The notes under the pieces were generated by a model. It worked only from the letters and a program-made list of their open reading frames with translations, made no database searches and was not told where the DNA came from. A DNA stretch of 64,000 bases from Ruminiclostridium sp. (GTDB lineage: Bacteria > Bacillota > Clostridia > Oscillospirales > Ruminococcaceae), in contig JAFPUE010000049.1 in the NCBI GenBank assembly GCA_017395555.1, positions 21,817-85,816 of the forward strand. Direction: 5' to 3'. Position numbers and translations under genes: made by a program. Each line of letters opens with the position of its first letter. Positions within the stretch are counted from its first letter, which is position 1. Positions 1 through 8,480 of this stretch are shown in pieces.

Positions 1-112
1 GTCGATAGCTTGAATTTTGAAATAAGTGATATCATTTTTATGATCCGCACCTCAATTATTCACTGTTCAATATTCATTATTCACTATTCATTACTTTTCA
101 GGGGGTTACATA

Positions 113-2161
113 ATGAAAACCTATAAATGCAAAAATATCCGTAATATCGCGTTTGCAGGCCACGGAGCAAGCGGCAAGACTTCCCTCACCGAGGCGATGC
201 TTTTTGTAAGCGGCGGTATCGACAGACAGGGAAAGATAGCCGACGGAAACACCGTGAGCGACTATGACCCCGATGAGATAAAGAGAAAGGTCTCGCTCAA
301 CACTTCTCTCGCGTATGCAGAATGGAAGGACGTTAAGATAAACATAGTTGACACTCCCGGTCAGTTCGATTTCATCGGCGGTATGTATGAGGGTATCAGA
401 GCCGCGGAGACAGTCGTTATCACCGTTCCCGCAAAGGACGGCGTTCAGGTAGGCACGATCAAGGCTTACAGAGAAGCAAAGAAGCGCGGCAAAGCGACAA
501 TGTTCGTTGTAACGAAGACCGACGAGGAGAACTCCAGCTTCTACCGCGTTCTTGAAGAGCTCAAGACCAACTTCGGTTCCTCCGTTTGCCCGGTAATCGT
601 TCCGTTCGACAAGCCCGGCAAGGTCGAAAGCTACATCAACCTGTTTGAGATGAAGGCATATAAGTACACGAACGGCAAGGCGGAAGAGGTTGAAATGCCC
701 GCTTCCGAGAACCGTATCAAGGGACTTCGCGCTGCAATGGCGGAAGCTATCGCAGAAACCGACGAAGAGCTCATGATGAGATTCTTTGAGAACGAGGGCG
801 AGGACTTCACCGAAGCCGAGATCACAAAGGGACCTCATGACGGCGTGGATCAGGGTAACATCACCCCTGTTGTCTGCTGCTCCGCAGAAAAGCTCGAAAG
901 CATCGACAAGGTGCTCGACACAATGATATACATGCTCCCGTCGCCCGACGAGAGAAAGGACGAGATCGTTGACTACAACGAGGAGATGCCGCTTGCGGCG
1001 TTCGTATTCAAGACCCTCGCCGATCCGTTCGTAGGAAAGCTCAGCTTCGTCAAGATCGTTGCCGGCGTTCTCACCGCAAAGGTAGATATCATCAACGCGA
1101 CTACCGGCGAAAGCGAAAAATTCGGCAAGATGCTCGCGCTCAAGGGCAAGAAGCAGGAAGAAATGATCGAAGCGTATGCGGGCGATATCGTAGCGCTCAC
1201 TAAGCTCAACGCCAACACCAGCGACACGCTCTGCGACTCCTCGAACGTATTCTCGCTCGCACCTATCGAGTTCCCCGTTCCTTGCTACTTCAAGGCAGTT
1301 TCCGCGAAGGACAAGAACGACGAGGGCAAGATCAGCAACGCTATCCGCAGACTTCTCGAAGAAGACCGCACACTCAGCTATATCCACAACCACGAGACAC
1401 ATCAGCGTATTCTCGGCGGTCTGGGCGAGCAGCACATAGACGCTTCCGTTCAGAAGCTCAAGAACAAGTTCGGCGTTGACGTTATCCTCAGCGATCCGAC
1501 TATCGCATACAGAGAGGCTATACGCAAGAAAGTATCCGTTGAAGGAAAGCACAAGAAGCAGTCCGGCGGTCATGGTCAGTACGGTCACGTTAAGATCGAA
1601 TTCGAGCCGCACAACGAGGATCAGCTCATATTTGAAGAGCGTGTATTCGGCGGAAGCGTTCCGAAGAACTTCTTCCCGGCTGTTGAAAAGGGCTTGCAGG
1701 AAAGCATCGTTCACGGCGTTCTCGCGGGATATCCCGTTGTACGTCTGAAAGCGACACTGTTCGACGGTTCGTATCACCCGGTTGACAGCTCGGAGCAGGC
1801 GTTCAAGATGGCTGCTCACATCGCGTACAAGAACGGACTTTCTCAGGCTTCACCCTGCCTGCTCGAACCGATCGAGCTTATGAAGTTCACGGTGCCGGAC
1901 GACAACACCGGTGATATAATGGGTATCGTAAACAAGCGCAGAGGCGCGGTTCTCGGTATGAACCCCGTAGGCGAGGGACTGACCGAAGTCGATGCCGAGC
2001 TTCCTATGGCAGAAACCGGCGATCTTGCAACCGTTATCCGTCAGATGACGAAGGGCATGGGCTGGTTCACAATGGAATTTGCGCGTTACGAGCAGCTTCC
2101 GTCCAACCTCGAAGCCGATGTTATCGCGAACGCTCCGAAGTTCAGCGAGTATGAGGGATAA
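113..2161 (+). CDS. EF-G-like translational GTPase
   Basis: A 682-residue protein with the full elongation factor G layout. The G domain has a P-loop GHGASGKTS at residues 16-24 and the DTPG switch II motif at 80-83; the later EF-G domains follow (a domain IV stretch around SGGHGQYGHVKIEF). It is the EF-G2-like branch rather than the main FusA: the guanine-specificity motif is TKTD (134-137) instead of NKxD, and no str operon (rpsL/rpsG/tuf) surrounds it. By family it should bind GTP and act on the ribosome, but EF-G2 paralogues are often not essential and their exact role is unsettled. The ATG at 113 follows a GGGGG ribosome site. It stands alone, with an AT-rich run of TATTCATTA-like repeats upstream. 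Confidence 0.9.
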   Translation: MKTYKCKNIRNIAFAGHGASGKTSLTEAMLFVSGGIDRQGKIADGNTVSDYDPDEIKRKVSLNTSLAYAEWKDVKINIVDTPGQFDFIGGMYEGIRAAETVVITVPAKDGVQVGTIKAYREAKKRGKATMFVVTKTDEENSSFYRVLEELKTNFGSSVCPVIVPFDKPGKVESYINLFEMKAYKYTNGKAEEVEMPASENRIKGLRAAMAEAIAETDEELMMRFFENEGEDFTEAEITKGPHDGVDQGNITPVVCCSAEKLESIDKVLDTMIYMLPSPDERKDEIVDYNEEMPLAAFVFKTLADPFVGKLSFVKIVAGVLTAKVDIINATTGESEKFGKMLALKGKKQEEMIEAYAGDIVALTKLNANTSDTLCDSSNVFSLAPIEFPVPCYFKAVSAKDKNDEGKISNAIRRLLEEDRTLSYIHNHETHQRILGGLGEQHIDASVQKLKNKFGVDVILSDPTIAYREAIRKKVSVEGKHKKQSGGHGQYGHVKIEFEPHNEDQLIFEERVFGGSVPKNFFPAVEKGLQESIVHGVLAGYPVVRLKATLFDGSYHPVDSSEQAFKMAAHIAYKNGLSQASPCLLEPIELMKFTVPDDNTGDIMGIVNKRRGAVLGMNPVGEGLTEVDAELPMAETGDLATVIRQMTKGMGWFTMEFARYEQLPSNLEADVIANAPKFSEYEG

Positions 2162-2204
2162 TGCACAAAAGTGTAACCCAAAAATCTTATACCGTGTGTC
2201 ACTG

Positions 2205-2272
2205 TTGACAAAATGTACCAAAAAAGTTTATACAAATTTACTATTGCAATAACAGTGACACGGTGGTATAAT
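2205..2272 (+). promoter_or_regulatory. Two overlapping promoters within an inverted repeat
   Basis: The first promoter is TTGACA (2205-2210), 18 bp, TATACA (2229-2234). The second is TTGCAA (2244-2249), 17 bp, TATAAT (2267-2272). An 11-bp inverted repeat, GTGTCACTGTT (2196-2206) and AACAGTGACAC (2251-2261), overlaps the -35 of the first and fills the spacer of the second, which is where a repressor would sit. Transcription would start near 2279 and run into the terminator at 2363-2393. Seen directly; function inferred. Confidence 0.6.
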
Positions 2273-2278
2273 ATAGAT

Positions 2279-2393
2279 GTTGAATGAAGTTGAGTGGTTT
2301 TACTTCTGTTTTTCAATTGCAACATTTCATTTTTTTCATAACTTATCTCCTTTATTTTTTCGCCCCGCGTGTGACCCACGCGGGGACTTTTTT
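2279..2393 (+). ncRNA. Candidate small RNA of about 115 nt
   Basis: A strong promoter ends at 2272 and a strong intrinsic terminator sits at 2363-2393, leaving a transcript of about 115 nt. The only frames across it run through the terminator and have no ribosome site. The body is pyrimidine-rich. No known RNA family is recognised. It could also be a leader or attenuator for the repeat array that follows, but no gene is seen there until 2983. Confidence 0.4.
2363..2393 (+). terminator. Intrinsic terminator
   Basis: A perfect 9-bp stem, CCCCGCGTG and CACGCGGGG, with a 5-nt loop, followed by ACTTTTTTT. It closes the short transcript that starts near 2279. Confidence 0.85.
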
Positions 2394-2396
2394 GTG

Positions 2397-2820
2397 CCGA
2401 AGCCGGCACGGGCAATCCGCGGCTATTCTCTTCAACGGGCGGGCGCAGTGGTCGTATCATGTTATTCTCTGCTATGGCAGCCCTGTTGCGCAGAAGCCTG
2501 CGCTCGCAATCCGTAGCTATTCTCTTCAATGGGCGGGCGCAGTGGTCGTATCCTGTTAGTCTCTTCTTCGTCATCCCTGTTTCCGAAGCCTGCGCTCGCA
2601 ATCCATAGCTATTCTCTTCAACGGTCAGGCGCAGTGGTCGTATCATATTATTCCCTGCTATGGCAGCCCTGTTTCCGAAGCCTGCGCGGGCAATCCGCGG
2701 CTATTCTCTTCAACGGGCGGGCGTGGTGGTCGTATCCTGTTAGTCTCTTCTTCGTCATCCCTGTTTCCGAAGCCTGCGCTCGCAATCCGCAGCTATTCTC
2801 TTCAACGGGCGGGCGCGCTC
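2397..2820. repeat. 92-bp tandem repeat array, about 4.5 copies
   Basis: Units start at 2397, 2491, 2583, 2675 and 2767 (spacings 94, 92, 92, 92) and the last is partial. Each opens with a CCGAAGCC-like box and contains GCTATTCTCTTCAA and GGCGGGCG blocks. Copies 1 and 3 share one second half (GCTATGGCAGCCCTG) and copies 2 and 4 another (CTCTTCTTCGTCATCCCTG), so the higher-order unit is about 184 bp. Frames run through the array but have no ribosome site and look like chance. Confidence 0.85.
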
Positions 2821-2896
2821 CGTCATTCTTAATTTGAAATCCCGTAGGATCAATAAGTTTTTACAGGAAAAAGGTTGTTTATTTACAGGAAAACTA

Positions 2897-2925
2897 TTGA
2901 TTTTTTTAAGATTAGGTGATATAAT
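2897..2925 (+). promoter_or_regulatory. Promoter of the vWA-like gene
   Basis: TTGATT (2897-2902), exactly 17 bp, TATAAT (2920-2925), about 55 bp before the ATG at 2983. Confidence 0.75.
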
Positions 2926-2982
2926 AGTAATAGCTTATATGCTTATGGCTTATATATGATTTTGTAACCGGAGGAAATGAAA

Positions 2983-3564
2983 ATGAAGGATAATCTCAAA
3001 CAGCTCCTGTTCTCGTTTGACTACGCTCTCGTCGAGCCCGGTCACGCGGATGAGGCGGCAAAGGCGCTTAAAAATTTCGTCACAGCTGTAAAAAAGACCG
3101 ATAAGGAAATAAGAGTTTCCGCTATCTCGTTCAACGAGGGCAAGGAAATAAAAATAGTCGATACGCCCATAGAAAAGGTGAAGTTCCCGAAGCTCGGAAC
3201 AGGAAGCAACACAACCGGTGCCTGCTCCATGCTCGATAAGACATCAAAGCTCATGGACGATATCGGTATGCGTCTCACAAACACTCCCGAAGAGGAAAGA
3301 CCTTCAAAGATAATCCTCACCATTCTGGTGTTCGGAAGAGACAACGCGAGCAAGAACTGCACATACGAACGGCTCAGAGATATGATCGCGCATCAGCGTG
3401 ATGTGTATAGCTGGAAATTCTTCCTCATCACGGACTTTTCGATAAATATGGAAAAACTTGGTATTGCAGAAGACGACACGATTATAATTAAACATGTTAA
3501 GGGCGACTGGTTCAAGCAGCCGTTTGAAGAGCTTTCGGATAAGATAGTTGGACTTTTGCAGTAA
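2983..3564 (+). CDS. Degenerate vWA-like protein
   Basis: A 193-residue cytoplasmic protein resembling the von Willebrand A fold of TerY-type proteins. The region with GTGSNTTGACSMLDK, then TPEEERPSKIILTILVFG, then YERLRDMIAHQ followed by WKFFLI keeps the order of strands and helices seen in vWA domains. The metal-site DxSxS motif expected in the first strand is absent (it reads FSFDYALV), and the usual second aspartate after the central strand is replaced by FGRDN. Metal-dependent ligand binding is therefore doubtful; a scaffold role is inferred. The start at 2983 is chosen because GGAGG at 2970-2974 is 8 nt upstream; the in-frame ATG at 2977 is too close. Single-gene unit with its own promoter and terminator. 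Confidence 0.65.
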   Translation: MKDNLKQLLFSFDYALVEPGHADEAAKALKNFVTAVKKTDKEIRVSAISFNEGKEIKIVDTPIEKVKFPKLGTGSNTTGACSMLDKTSKLMDDIGMRLTNTPEEERPSKIILTILVFGRDNASKNCTYERLRDMIAHQRDVYSWKFFLITDFSINMEKLGIAEDDTIIIKHVKGDWFKQPFEELSDKIVGLLQ

Positions 3565-3572
3565 ATAACGTT

Positions 3573-3610
3573 ACGGCACTGTGCGACAATATCCGCGCAG
3601 TGCCGTTTTT
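3573..3610 (+). terminator. Intrinsic terminator
   Basis: CGGCACTGTGCG pairs with CGCGCAGTGCCG (one mismatch), followed by TTTTT. It lies between the vWA-like gene and the GGDEF/EAL gene, so these are separate units. Confidence 0.8.
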
Positions 3611-3655
3611 GACACACAGGTTTGGATAAAATATGACGGAAGGAGGCGAAGCAGC

Positions 3656-5923
3656 ATGGAACGAAAGGCATTGCAGATCAGAAATAACCTTAAAAATACG
3701 GAATACCTGTTTATCGGGCTTATCGTGCTTGTCGTTATAGCTATCATCATTATGATGTCGGTATATATCCCCGCAGTATCCGGTGTGCTTTCCGAGCACG
3801 CCGACAACGAAGTGCGCACGGCGCTTACCGCGAACTCACTCAACATACAGGCGTATTTCAACGGTAAGACCGAGTCTCTTAAAGGTTTCGCGAACAGATT
3901 CATGGCGATAGATCTCAGCAATAAGGAAGCTGTGCAGAAAGCGTGCATCGACGTTGCCGGGGCGACAGGGTTCAGACATATCGGCTTCACGGAGCCGAAC
4001 GGCATTACCATAAGCAGCTACGGCGAGTCCGAAAACACCTCCCACCGTGCCTTCATCAAGGAAGGTCTCGCGGGCAGGACGACGCACTACGCAAACGTAA
4101 ACTGCGATTTCGACGACGCTCTCTCGGATATGTACACCGTTCCTGTCAGAAACCCAAAAGGCGAGATAATCGGAACGCTCACCGGCGACTGCACTCCTTT
4201 TGCCTTCTCCGAAGTCGATCTTATGGAAGTTGACGGCGACTACACCTGCTTCTATATCTTCGATCAGAACGGAGACGTAGTTTACTGCGATCCCAATAAC
4301 GATGAGGGCATTTCACTCGGCAGCAATATCGTCTCTATGATAGACGACAGGACCGTCGCAAACGATGTGAGCTATTTCCTCAACAGCACCATAGATGACA
4401 CCGTAAAGCGCATAAAGATCGGCGGCAAGCAGTATATCACAGCGTTTTCGAGCTTCACCGACAGCGACTGGACTATCGCGGCTATCGTTCCTGAGAGCAC
4501 GGTTTACGCGGGTCTTGCTCCCATCATCAGCTTTACCGTTGTGCTTATACTGCTGATGACGATACTTCTCCTCGGCGCGATAATACTTGTTACCATAAAG
4601 ATTTCCGAAATAAAGAATGATATCGAGAGCGCTATAATTGACGGAATGAAGGTATTTTATACCGACAGCATAACCGGGCATGATACCCCGGCGAGGTTCC
4701 GCGAGAATTACGCCGTCGCGATGAAGGACACCGCGACAAAGCACGCCATGATCTCGCTCGACGTTGACGGCTTCAAGGCAATAAACGATTTGTTCGGATA
4801 TGACGGCGGAAACGAAGTCATAAAGAAGATGTCAGACTCAATAAAGCGCAATATCGGCAAGAACGATTTCTTCACGAGAAAAAGCGGAGACCTGTTCTAT
4901 ATTTTCGCGGATTTTTCCGATAAAAACGAGCTCATAGCTCTTGCGGACAGGATAATCTCCGATCTTGAATATCAGGTAAATGAGGTCAAGCTCGAAATTT
5001 CCGTCGGCATTTATGTGATCGACGATCCGCACATCAAGTCCCGCGTTGCCGCGGACAGATCCGACATGGCAAGAGAGACGCTCAAAAACGATAAGCAGAG
5101 CGGTTACGCATTTTTCGACGCTTCGATGCTCGAAAAGCTGAGACGGCAGAAGCGCATCGAGGACATAATGGAGGATTCGCTCGCGCTGCGTGAGTTCATA
5201 GTATATCTCCAGCCGAAATACGCGCTCGGCGACAGCAACGAGGTTGTCGGCGCGGAAGCTCTTGTGCGCTGGCGCCACGACGGCAGGCTCATACCGCCCG
5301 GTGACTTTATCCCGGTCTTTGAGAAGAACGGATTTGTACGGAAGATAGACTACTATATGTTTGAGGAGGTCTGCAAGCTCCAGAAGAAATACCTCTCCAT
5401 GGGCTACAAACCGAAAGTCATATCCGTCAATATGTCCCGCGTGCATATCAACCAGCCGGGTTTCGTTTCCGATCTTGCGGGTATCTGCGACAAGTACGGC
5501 ATTGAGACAAAATATCTCGAAATAGAGATAACCGAAAGCGCGGCTTACGAGAACCCCGTGAAGCTGTATGAAATATTCCGCGAGATCAAGAGCTACGGCT
5601 TCCACGTTTCGATAGACGACTTCGGAACCGGCTACTCGTCGCTGAATATGCTGAAAGACCTGCCGGTTGACGTGCTGAAAATAGACCGCTCATTCCTTAC
5701 GGAGAACGCCGACGAGCACGAGAACGCGAGCCTTATCATAGGCTGCGTGGTATCGCTTGCCGCGTCGCTTCGGATACACACTATCTGCGAAGGCATAGAG
5801 ACAAAGGAGCAGGCGATACTGCTCACAAAGCTCGGCTGCAATATGGCGCAGGGGTTCTTCTTTGCAAGACCCATGCCGGTAGCCGACTACGAGGAGCTTG
5901 CCTACGGCATTAAGGCGAGCTGA
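3656..5923 (+). CDS. Membrane c-di-GMP phosphodiesterase, degenerate GGDEF plus EAL
   Basis: A 755-residue sensor enzyme. A transmembrane helix (about 18-38), an extracytoplasmic Cache-like sensor, a second helix (about 288-313), a GGDEF domain and a C-terminal EAL domain follow in order. The GGDEF signature reads SGDLF, so cyclase activity is unlikely, although the GTP-fold sequence DVDGFKAINDLFGYDGGNEV remains. The EAL domain is complete: EAL at about 534-536, DDFGTGYSS near 653, then KIDRSF, EGIET and QGFFFARP. It should hydrolyse c-di-GMP in response to an external ligand, with GGDEF perhaps acting as a GTP sensor. The start at 3656 has AGGAGG 9 nt upstream; a longer in-frame start at 3581 lies inside the preceding terminator. 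Confidence 0.9.
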   Translation: MERKALQIRNNLKNTEYLFIGLIVLVVIAIIIMMSVYIPAVSGVLSEHADNEVRTALTANSLNIQAYFNGKTESLKGFANRFMAIDLSNKEAVQKACIDVAGATGFRHIGFTEPNGITISSYGESENTSHRAFIKEGLAGRTTHYANVNCDFDDALSDMYTVPVRNPKGEIIGTLTGDCTPFAFSEVDLMEVDGDYTCFYIFDQNGDVVYCDPNNDEGISLGSNIVSMIDDRTVANDVSYFLNSTIDDTVKRIKIGGKQYITAFSSFTDSDWTIAAIVPESTVYAGLAPIISFTVVLILLMTILLLGAIILVTIKISEIKNDIESAIIDGMKVFYTDSITGHDTPARFRENYAVAMKDTATKHAMISLDVDGFKAINDLFGYDGGNEVIKKMSDSIKRNIGKNDFFTRKSGDLFYIFADFSDKNELIALADRIISDLEYQVNEVKLEISVGIYVIDDPHIKSRVAADRSDMARETLKNDKQSGYAFFDASMLEKLRRQKRIEDIMEDSLALREFIVYLQPKYALGDSNEVVGAEALVRWRHDGRLIPPGDFIPVFEKNGFVRKIDYYMFEEVCKLQKKYLSMGYKPKVISVNMSRVHINQPGFVSDLAGICDKYGIETKYLEIEITESAAYENPVKLYEIFREIKSYGFHVSIDDFGTGYSSLNMLKDLPVDVLKIDRSFLTENADEHENASLIIGCVVSLAASLRIHTICEGIETKEQAILLTKLGCNMAQGFFFARPMPVADYEELAYGIKAS

Positions 5924-5948
5924 TTTCTGACGAGAGGAAGTGTACCGC

Positions 5949-6560
5949 TTGGACGACGATATAGCGCTCAGATTTGCCGATATTATCGACAATGCCGCGG
6001 AATCGCTTTTTGCGGCGCTCCAGTATTGCTATCTCATAGCGGAGAATGATTTTTACAACATAAATGTCAAGGATCTGTTCAGAGTCGGACTCGTGGATAT
6101 CACAAATCCCGAGTGCTTCCGCAATATGGGTATGATGCTTGACGAGAGCAGGCTCGGCGAGCTCGGGGAACCGAAATTCCGCGAGGTGCTGGAGATAATC
6201 CGGTACAGCTTCGCCGTGCGTCTGCCTTTCGCGAAGCGTGATGCGCCCGAAAGCTACATACGCGAGACACAGCTCAAACAGATGTATGATATACTTGAAG
6301 AATACGGCTTCCTGAATCCCGACGGTATCGTAGTGGAGAGCTTCAAATCCTCGTCGTGGCTTGCAAAGACCAAAAAGCCGGAGCCGCCGTATGATACGGA
6401 ATGGTTCCGCAGCTGGATCTACACCTACGGTCACGATATCGCCGCGATAAACAACAGGAATATGTTCCTGCTCGGCTGTGCCGATGCGCTTTTCCCGCTC
6501 TACTACTCATCATTGAAGGAAAGACTTGTTGACGAATTCAACAAGTACGGTACGGAATAA
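5949..6560 (+). CDS. Hypothetical protein
   Basis: About 203 residues, acidic and helical, with no signal peptide or membrane segment. No family is recognised. It begins 25 nt after the EAL gene and its stop shares a base with the start of the deacetylase gene, so the three are probably one operon. The start is uncertain. The TTG at 5949 has AGAGGA 10 nt upstream; an in-frame GTG at 5940 leaves almost no gap to that site. The co-transcription suggests a link to c-di-GMP signalling or the envelope, but nothing in the sequence proves it. Confidence 0.6.
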   Translation: MDDDIALRFADIIDNAAESLFAALQYCYLIAENDFYNINVKDLFRVGLVDITNPECFRNMGMMLDESRLGELGEPKFREVLEIIRYSFAVRLPFAKRDAPESYIRETQLKQMYDILEEYGFLNPDGIVVESFKSSSWLAKTKKPEPPYDTEWFRSWIYTYGHDIAAINNRNMFLLGCADALFPLYYSSLKERLVDEFNKYGTE

Positions 6561-7390
6561 TGTTAATGTCATTAAAGAAGCTCGCTGCGGCTGTATTGGC
6601 TGCGGCGATAGCTGCATCGGGCTGTGCTTCCGGAAACGCTCCGACAGTGACAAGCACGGAAGCAACGGCTGCGCAGACGACGGAAACGGAGCAGACGGAG
6701 ACGACTTCCGGAAAATACGAAAAGGGGGAAAATCCTGTGCGGACTGCGGAGGAGCTTGCCGGAAAGAAGGTCATAGCTCTTACCTTCGACGACGGACCCA
6801 ATACCGGCGTTACGAATGAGGTACTTGATGTTATCGAGGAGTACGGCATAAAAGCGTCGTTCTTCGTTATCGGGCAGAATATAGATGACGAATCGGCAAA
6901 GGTCATGCAGCGCGCACATTCCCTCGGCTGCGAGATCGACAGCCACAGCTTCACCCACAGCTACATGAATGAGATGTCCGCGGAGGGCATAACGGACGAA
7001 ATGGAACGTACCGCGCAGCTTATATACGACAATGTGGGCGAGTACCCGAAGTTCTTCCGCCCGCCGTATATCGCGGTGAACGAGACGATGTTCGATTGCA
7101 TTGACCTGCCGTTTATCAGCGGTCTCGGCTGCAACGACTGGGATGACAGCGTAAGCATTGAAAAGCGCGTGCGTTTCCTTACCGAGAAATGCCCCGAGGA
7201 CTGCATAATCCTACTGCATGACGCAAAAGACAACGAAAAGACCGCGGAAGCCGTCCGTCAGGCAATCCCGATCATGCTCGAAAACGGCTTCGAGTTCGTG
7301 ACCGTCTCCGAGCTTTTCGTCGCGAAAGGTATAGTCCCCACTTCTGACGGCATTGTGTACAGCTACGCGACAGAGACTGGTTGGAAGTGA
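6560..7390 (+). CDS. Polysaccharide deacetylase lipoprotein (NodB/CE4)
   Basis: A 276-residue exported lipoprotein. The N-terminus has KK, a hydrophobic stretch and the lipobox ASGC with the lipidated cysteine at 22, then a Thr/Glu-rich linker to about residue 60. The CE4 domain follows with all five motifs: TFDDGP (75-80), SHSFTHSY giving metal ligands H129 and H133, RPPY (167-170), a DWDD segment and LLHD ending at 221. It should remove N-acetyl groups from peptidoglycan or another surface glycan outside the membrane. The ATG overlaps the upstream stop by one base, implying translational coupling. Confidence 0.9.
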   Translation: MLMSLKKLAAAVLAAAIAASGCASGNAPTVTSTEATAAQTTETEQTETTSGKYEKGENPVRTAEELAGKKVIALTFDDGPNTGVTNEVLDVIEEYGIKASFFVIGQNIDDESAKVMQRAHSLGCEIDSHSFTHSYMNEMSAEGITDEMERTAQLIYDNVGEYPKFFRPPYIAVNETMFDCIDLPFISGLGCNDWDDSVSIEKRVRFLTEKCPEDCIILLHDAKDNEKTAEAVRQAIPIMLENGFEFVTVSELFVAKGIVPTSDGIVYSYATETGWK

Positions 7391-7613
7391 GTCTCTGCAT
7401 CGAGTCGGGCTTTGGTTGGAAGCCTGCTGCCTTCGGCTGTTTGGGACTCTGTCCCAAGCCCTGCCGGAGCGTCGCCCCGGACTCGACCAAGGTTTCACCT
7501 TGGATCCAAGGACGCGTTTTTTCAAGAGAAGCTTTAAGACTTTTTTAGACAGGGGCTCTGCCCCTGCGACCCCGCCAGCCCCCTTTAAAAAAGGGGGCTG
7601 GACACCCTAAATA

Positions 7614-7683
7614 AATGCAGTATTTCTGAAATACATCTATGGGCGGCTCTCATAGAAATGCAGTGGGGTTGGCAAAGACTCCG
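7614..7683. repeat. Dispersed ~75-bp intergenic repeat, copy 1
   Basis: Contains TATTTCTGAAATACATCTAT followed by GAAATGCAGTGGGGTTGGC. The same two blocks in the same order occur at 21098-21173. Confidence 0.7.
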
Positions 7684-7694
7684 ATATAAAAATC

Positions 7695-7735
7695 AAAACT
7701 GCTTGTTGCTAATTCACAACAAGCAGTTTTTGTTA
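7695..7735. terminator. Bidirectional terminator
   Basis: A 14-bp stem, AAAACTGCTTGTTG with CAACAAGCAGTTTT, flanked by an A-run and a T-run. It separates the convergent deacetylase (+) and lipoprotein (-) genes. Confidence 0.85.
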
Positions 7736-7775
7736 TTTTATGATACGGGATTTGTTTTGGGTGTCAAGTTCCATC

Positions 7776-8366
7776 TCAATTGATCGAAAGCAAGCCGGGG
7801 ATAAGCTCGCCGGTGTCGGTTTTGAGTATTTCGCAGAACGTGCTGACATTTCTGCCGAACTGTATCTTGCCCTGCGAGAAGATGCCGCCGTCTATATCGA
7901 GACTGCCGGTGCCGGAAAAAATGACCGAACCGCCGGAATAGACCGCATTGCCGTAATCGCCGCCGCTGCCTTTGAGCTTGCTTTCTCCGTCGGAGCAAAG
8001 TATAAGCCGCTCCGAGGACGATGTTACAGCGTAGCCGTTGTCGTTGGATATATCCGCATTCACAAAGACGAGCTTCACGATATCCTGCGTTTCGACGTTT
8101 ATGCCGCCCGAAAGATTGCCGCTTATATTGTAAATTCCGCCCTTCGATATCAGTATATCATTGTTCTCGCCGAACCATGCGCCCTGCCCGCTGATGTTCA
8201 CCTCGTCGCCCACTTCTATGGTACATTCGCCGGAGCGCACATCTTCATCGTTCACGGGCTGGTACGGGTCAACAGCCTTTGAATACTTGTCGGGCATATA
8301 TATTCCGCAGCCGGACATTACTGCCGAAAGCAGAAACGCCGCAGCCGATATCATCATTTTTCTCAT
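7776..8366 (-). CDS. Lipoprotein with Cthe_2159-like carbohydrate-binding fold
   Basis: A 196-residue exported lipoprotein: MRKMM, a hydrophobic stretch, lipobox MSGC with the lipidated cysteine about residue 20. The rest is rich in short beta-strand repeats with Gly/Asn turns (ISKGGIYNISGNLSGG, then a strand with NADISND, then GNAVYSGGSVIFSG), the pattern of the beta-helix carbohydrate-binding family typified by Clostridium thermocellum Cthe_2159 (DUF4353). It is shorter than usual for that family. Binding a cell-wall or plant glycan at the surface is inferred. AGGTGAT precedes the ATG. It is transcribed toward the deacetylase gene and ends before their shared terminator. Confidence 0.65.
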   Translation of the reverse strand: MRKMMISAAAFLLSAVMSGCGIYMPDKYSKAVDPYQPVNDEDVRSGECTIEVGDEVNISGQGAWFGENNDILISKGGIYNISGNLSGGINVETQDIVKLVFVNADISNDNGYAVTSSSERLILCSDGESKLKGSGGDYGNAVYSGGSVIFSGTGSLDIDGGIFSQGKIQFGRNVSTFCEILKTDTGELIPGLLSIN

Positions 8367-8480
8367 TTATTATCACCTTTGGGAATGATAGTATGATCTT
8401 ACTCTGTATTATAAAGTTTACCCCAGTATTGTGAAAAACAAATGATAAAATGAGATATTTTTGATAAATAATGAACTTAT

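Larger units (their letters stand above)
7391..7775. other. Gap with a string of mini-hairpins and a dispersed repeat
   Basis: No gene is seen. Palindromes follow one another: GGGACTCTGTCCC, CCAAGG/CCTTGG, CAGGGGC/GCCCCTG and CCAGCCCCC/GGGGGCTGG. From 7614 to about 7683 comes a copy of a ~75-bp repeat also present after acpP. The segment ends in the terminator at 7695-7735. Confidence 0.6.

Noticed and set aside
98-1819. A 573-codon minus-strand frame across the EF-G-like gene
   Set aside because: It lies wholly antisense to a gene with complete family motifs and has no ribosome site; it is a product of the codon bias.
2284-2837. Open frames through the 92-bp tandem repeats
   Set aside because: They arise because the repeat lacks stops in some frames; there is no ribosome site, and the array length is not a multiple of three throughout.
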